A stretch of 13,413 nucleotides of DNA from Actinomycetes bacterium (lineage in GTDB: Bacteria; Actinomycetota; Actinomycetes; Actinomycetales; Demequinaceae), in assembly GCA_023432235.1 (NCBI GenBank), contig JAEYUX010000166.1:1-13413 (forward strand), in the 5' to 3' direction. The stretch's first letter is position 1, and each line of letters opens with the position of its first letter. This document shows, piece after piece, positions 13,069 to 13,413 of this stretch. The notes beneath the pieces were generated by a model, which did no database searches, was not told where the DNA came from, and saw only the letters and a list, made by a program, of their open reading frames with translations. A program made the position numbers and the translations under genes.

Positions 13069-13413
13069 CCGCGGCAGCACGCGCCTACGCGCCAGCGCCA
13101 AGCGCAACACAGCCCGTTTCCTTACACGCGGTGCGCCCCCAAACGGCACCACCATCACCCACACGCCCGCAGTTCCCAGCACGCCCGCTGTCCCCAGCAC
13201 GGAGGACGCTCGGCGACCCGACACCACTCGTGTGCACAGTCGCACGAGTCGCGCTCGAGGTGGTGCTGGGCGGTGACGGCATCAATCAATTGGTGCGGTG
13301 GATCTCCCCTGACGTCCGCTCGCGCTTGCTCACCCAGCACTCGCTGGCTCGCAGGTCCGGTTACGCCTCCAAGGGATCCGTCCACATTCAGCGCGTGCGA
13401 CTATGCCGCGTCA
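13065..13413 (+). CDS. Rv3235-family protein (DUF6459), N-terminal part
   Basis: The frame opens with ATG overlapping the LysM gene stop (ATGA) and stays open to the window edge, giving 116 codons. The first ~50 residues are Pro/Ala/Arg-rich and low-complexity. Then comes a helical segment, VCTVARVALEVVLGGDGINQLVRWISPDVRSRLLTQHSL, followed by KGSVHIQRVRLCRV, which match the helix and RVxxC-type strand of the actinobacterial Rv3235 family. The family is found near secA in many actinobacteria, so secA may lie just beyond the window. Its function is unknown. Confidence 0.82.
   Translation, partial: MTAAARAYAPAPSATQPVSLHAVRPQTAPPSPTRPQFPARPLSPARRTLGDPTPLVCTVARVALEVVLGGDGINQLVRWISPDVRSRLLTQHSLARRSGYASKGSVHIQRVRLCRV

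Noticed and set aside
1..13413. CRISPR arrays, tRNA or rRNA genes, insertion sequences, integrase or attachment sites
   Set aside because: No regularly spaced repeats, cloverleaf-like sequence, transposase or recombinase motifs were found; the only long repeats are the two RHS cores.

Overview
The window comes from the chromosome of a high-GC actinobacterium, most likely in the Micrococcales or a close relative. The evidence is strong G/C third positions, GTG and TTG starts, ATGA/GTGA stop-start overlaps, candidate leaderless promoters, and lineage-typical genes (DUF6912, an Rv3235-family protein, an SAF-domain/CpaE-like pair, a short excisionase-type HTH protein). I cannot name a genus with confidence.

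Left flank (1-1519): the 3' end of aroA (EPSP synthase, shikimate pathway) overlaps rsgA, the 30S-maturation GTPase, by 4 bp. Right flank (8235-13413): hisN (IMPase-fold histidinol-phosphatase). It converges on a minus-strand operon of three overlapping genes (SAF-domain membrane protein, CpaE/MinD-like P-loop protein, DUF6912 protein). Next come a small HTH protein, a conserved actinobacterial protein on the minus strand, and a divergent LysM membrane protein overlapping an Rv3235-family gene that runs off the window. In many actinobacteria rsgA and hisN are close neighbours, so the two flanks look like one conserved neighbourhood split apart.

Accessory block (about 1520-8171, all genes on the minus strand): a Fic-fold protein whose catalytic His is replaced by Glu, but which keeps a near-inhibitory motif and a winged-helix tail. 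It has a good promoter with an inverted repeat over the -10. Next to it is an unrecognised 193-residue protein. The rest is an RHS/polymorphic-toxin region carrying two copies of the same RHS core in direct orientation, both without a proper 5' end. The upstream copy (7461-8171) has a complete core. A single in-frame TGA separates it from a toxin-like tip, and the tip gene overlaps a 92-residue likely immunity gene by ATGA. The downstream copy (5179-5673) carries an upstream beta-sandwich-like domain. It has lost 72 codons of the core exactly between short direct repeats, and its C-terminal tail ends after a hydrophobic pretoxin-like stretch. A predicted PH-domain membrane protein follows. I read this as a store of displaced RHS tips: cassettes that could be moved onto a full-length rhs gene elsewhere by recombination, and that are partly decaying here.

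The core genes serve aromatic and histidine biosynthesis, ribosome assembly and envelope functions. The accessory block is best explained as an inter-bacterial competition module plus a Fic-derived, possibly self-regulating protein. No tRNA, rRNA, CRISPR array, transposase or integrase was seen.
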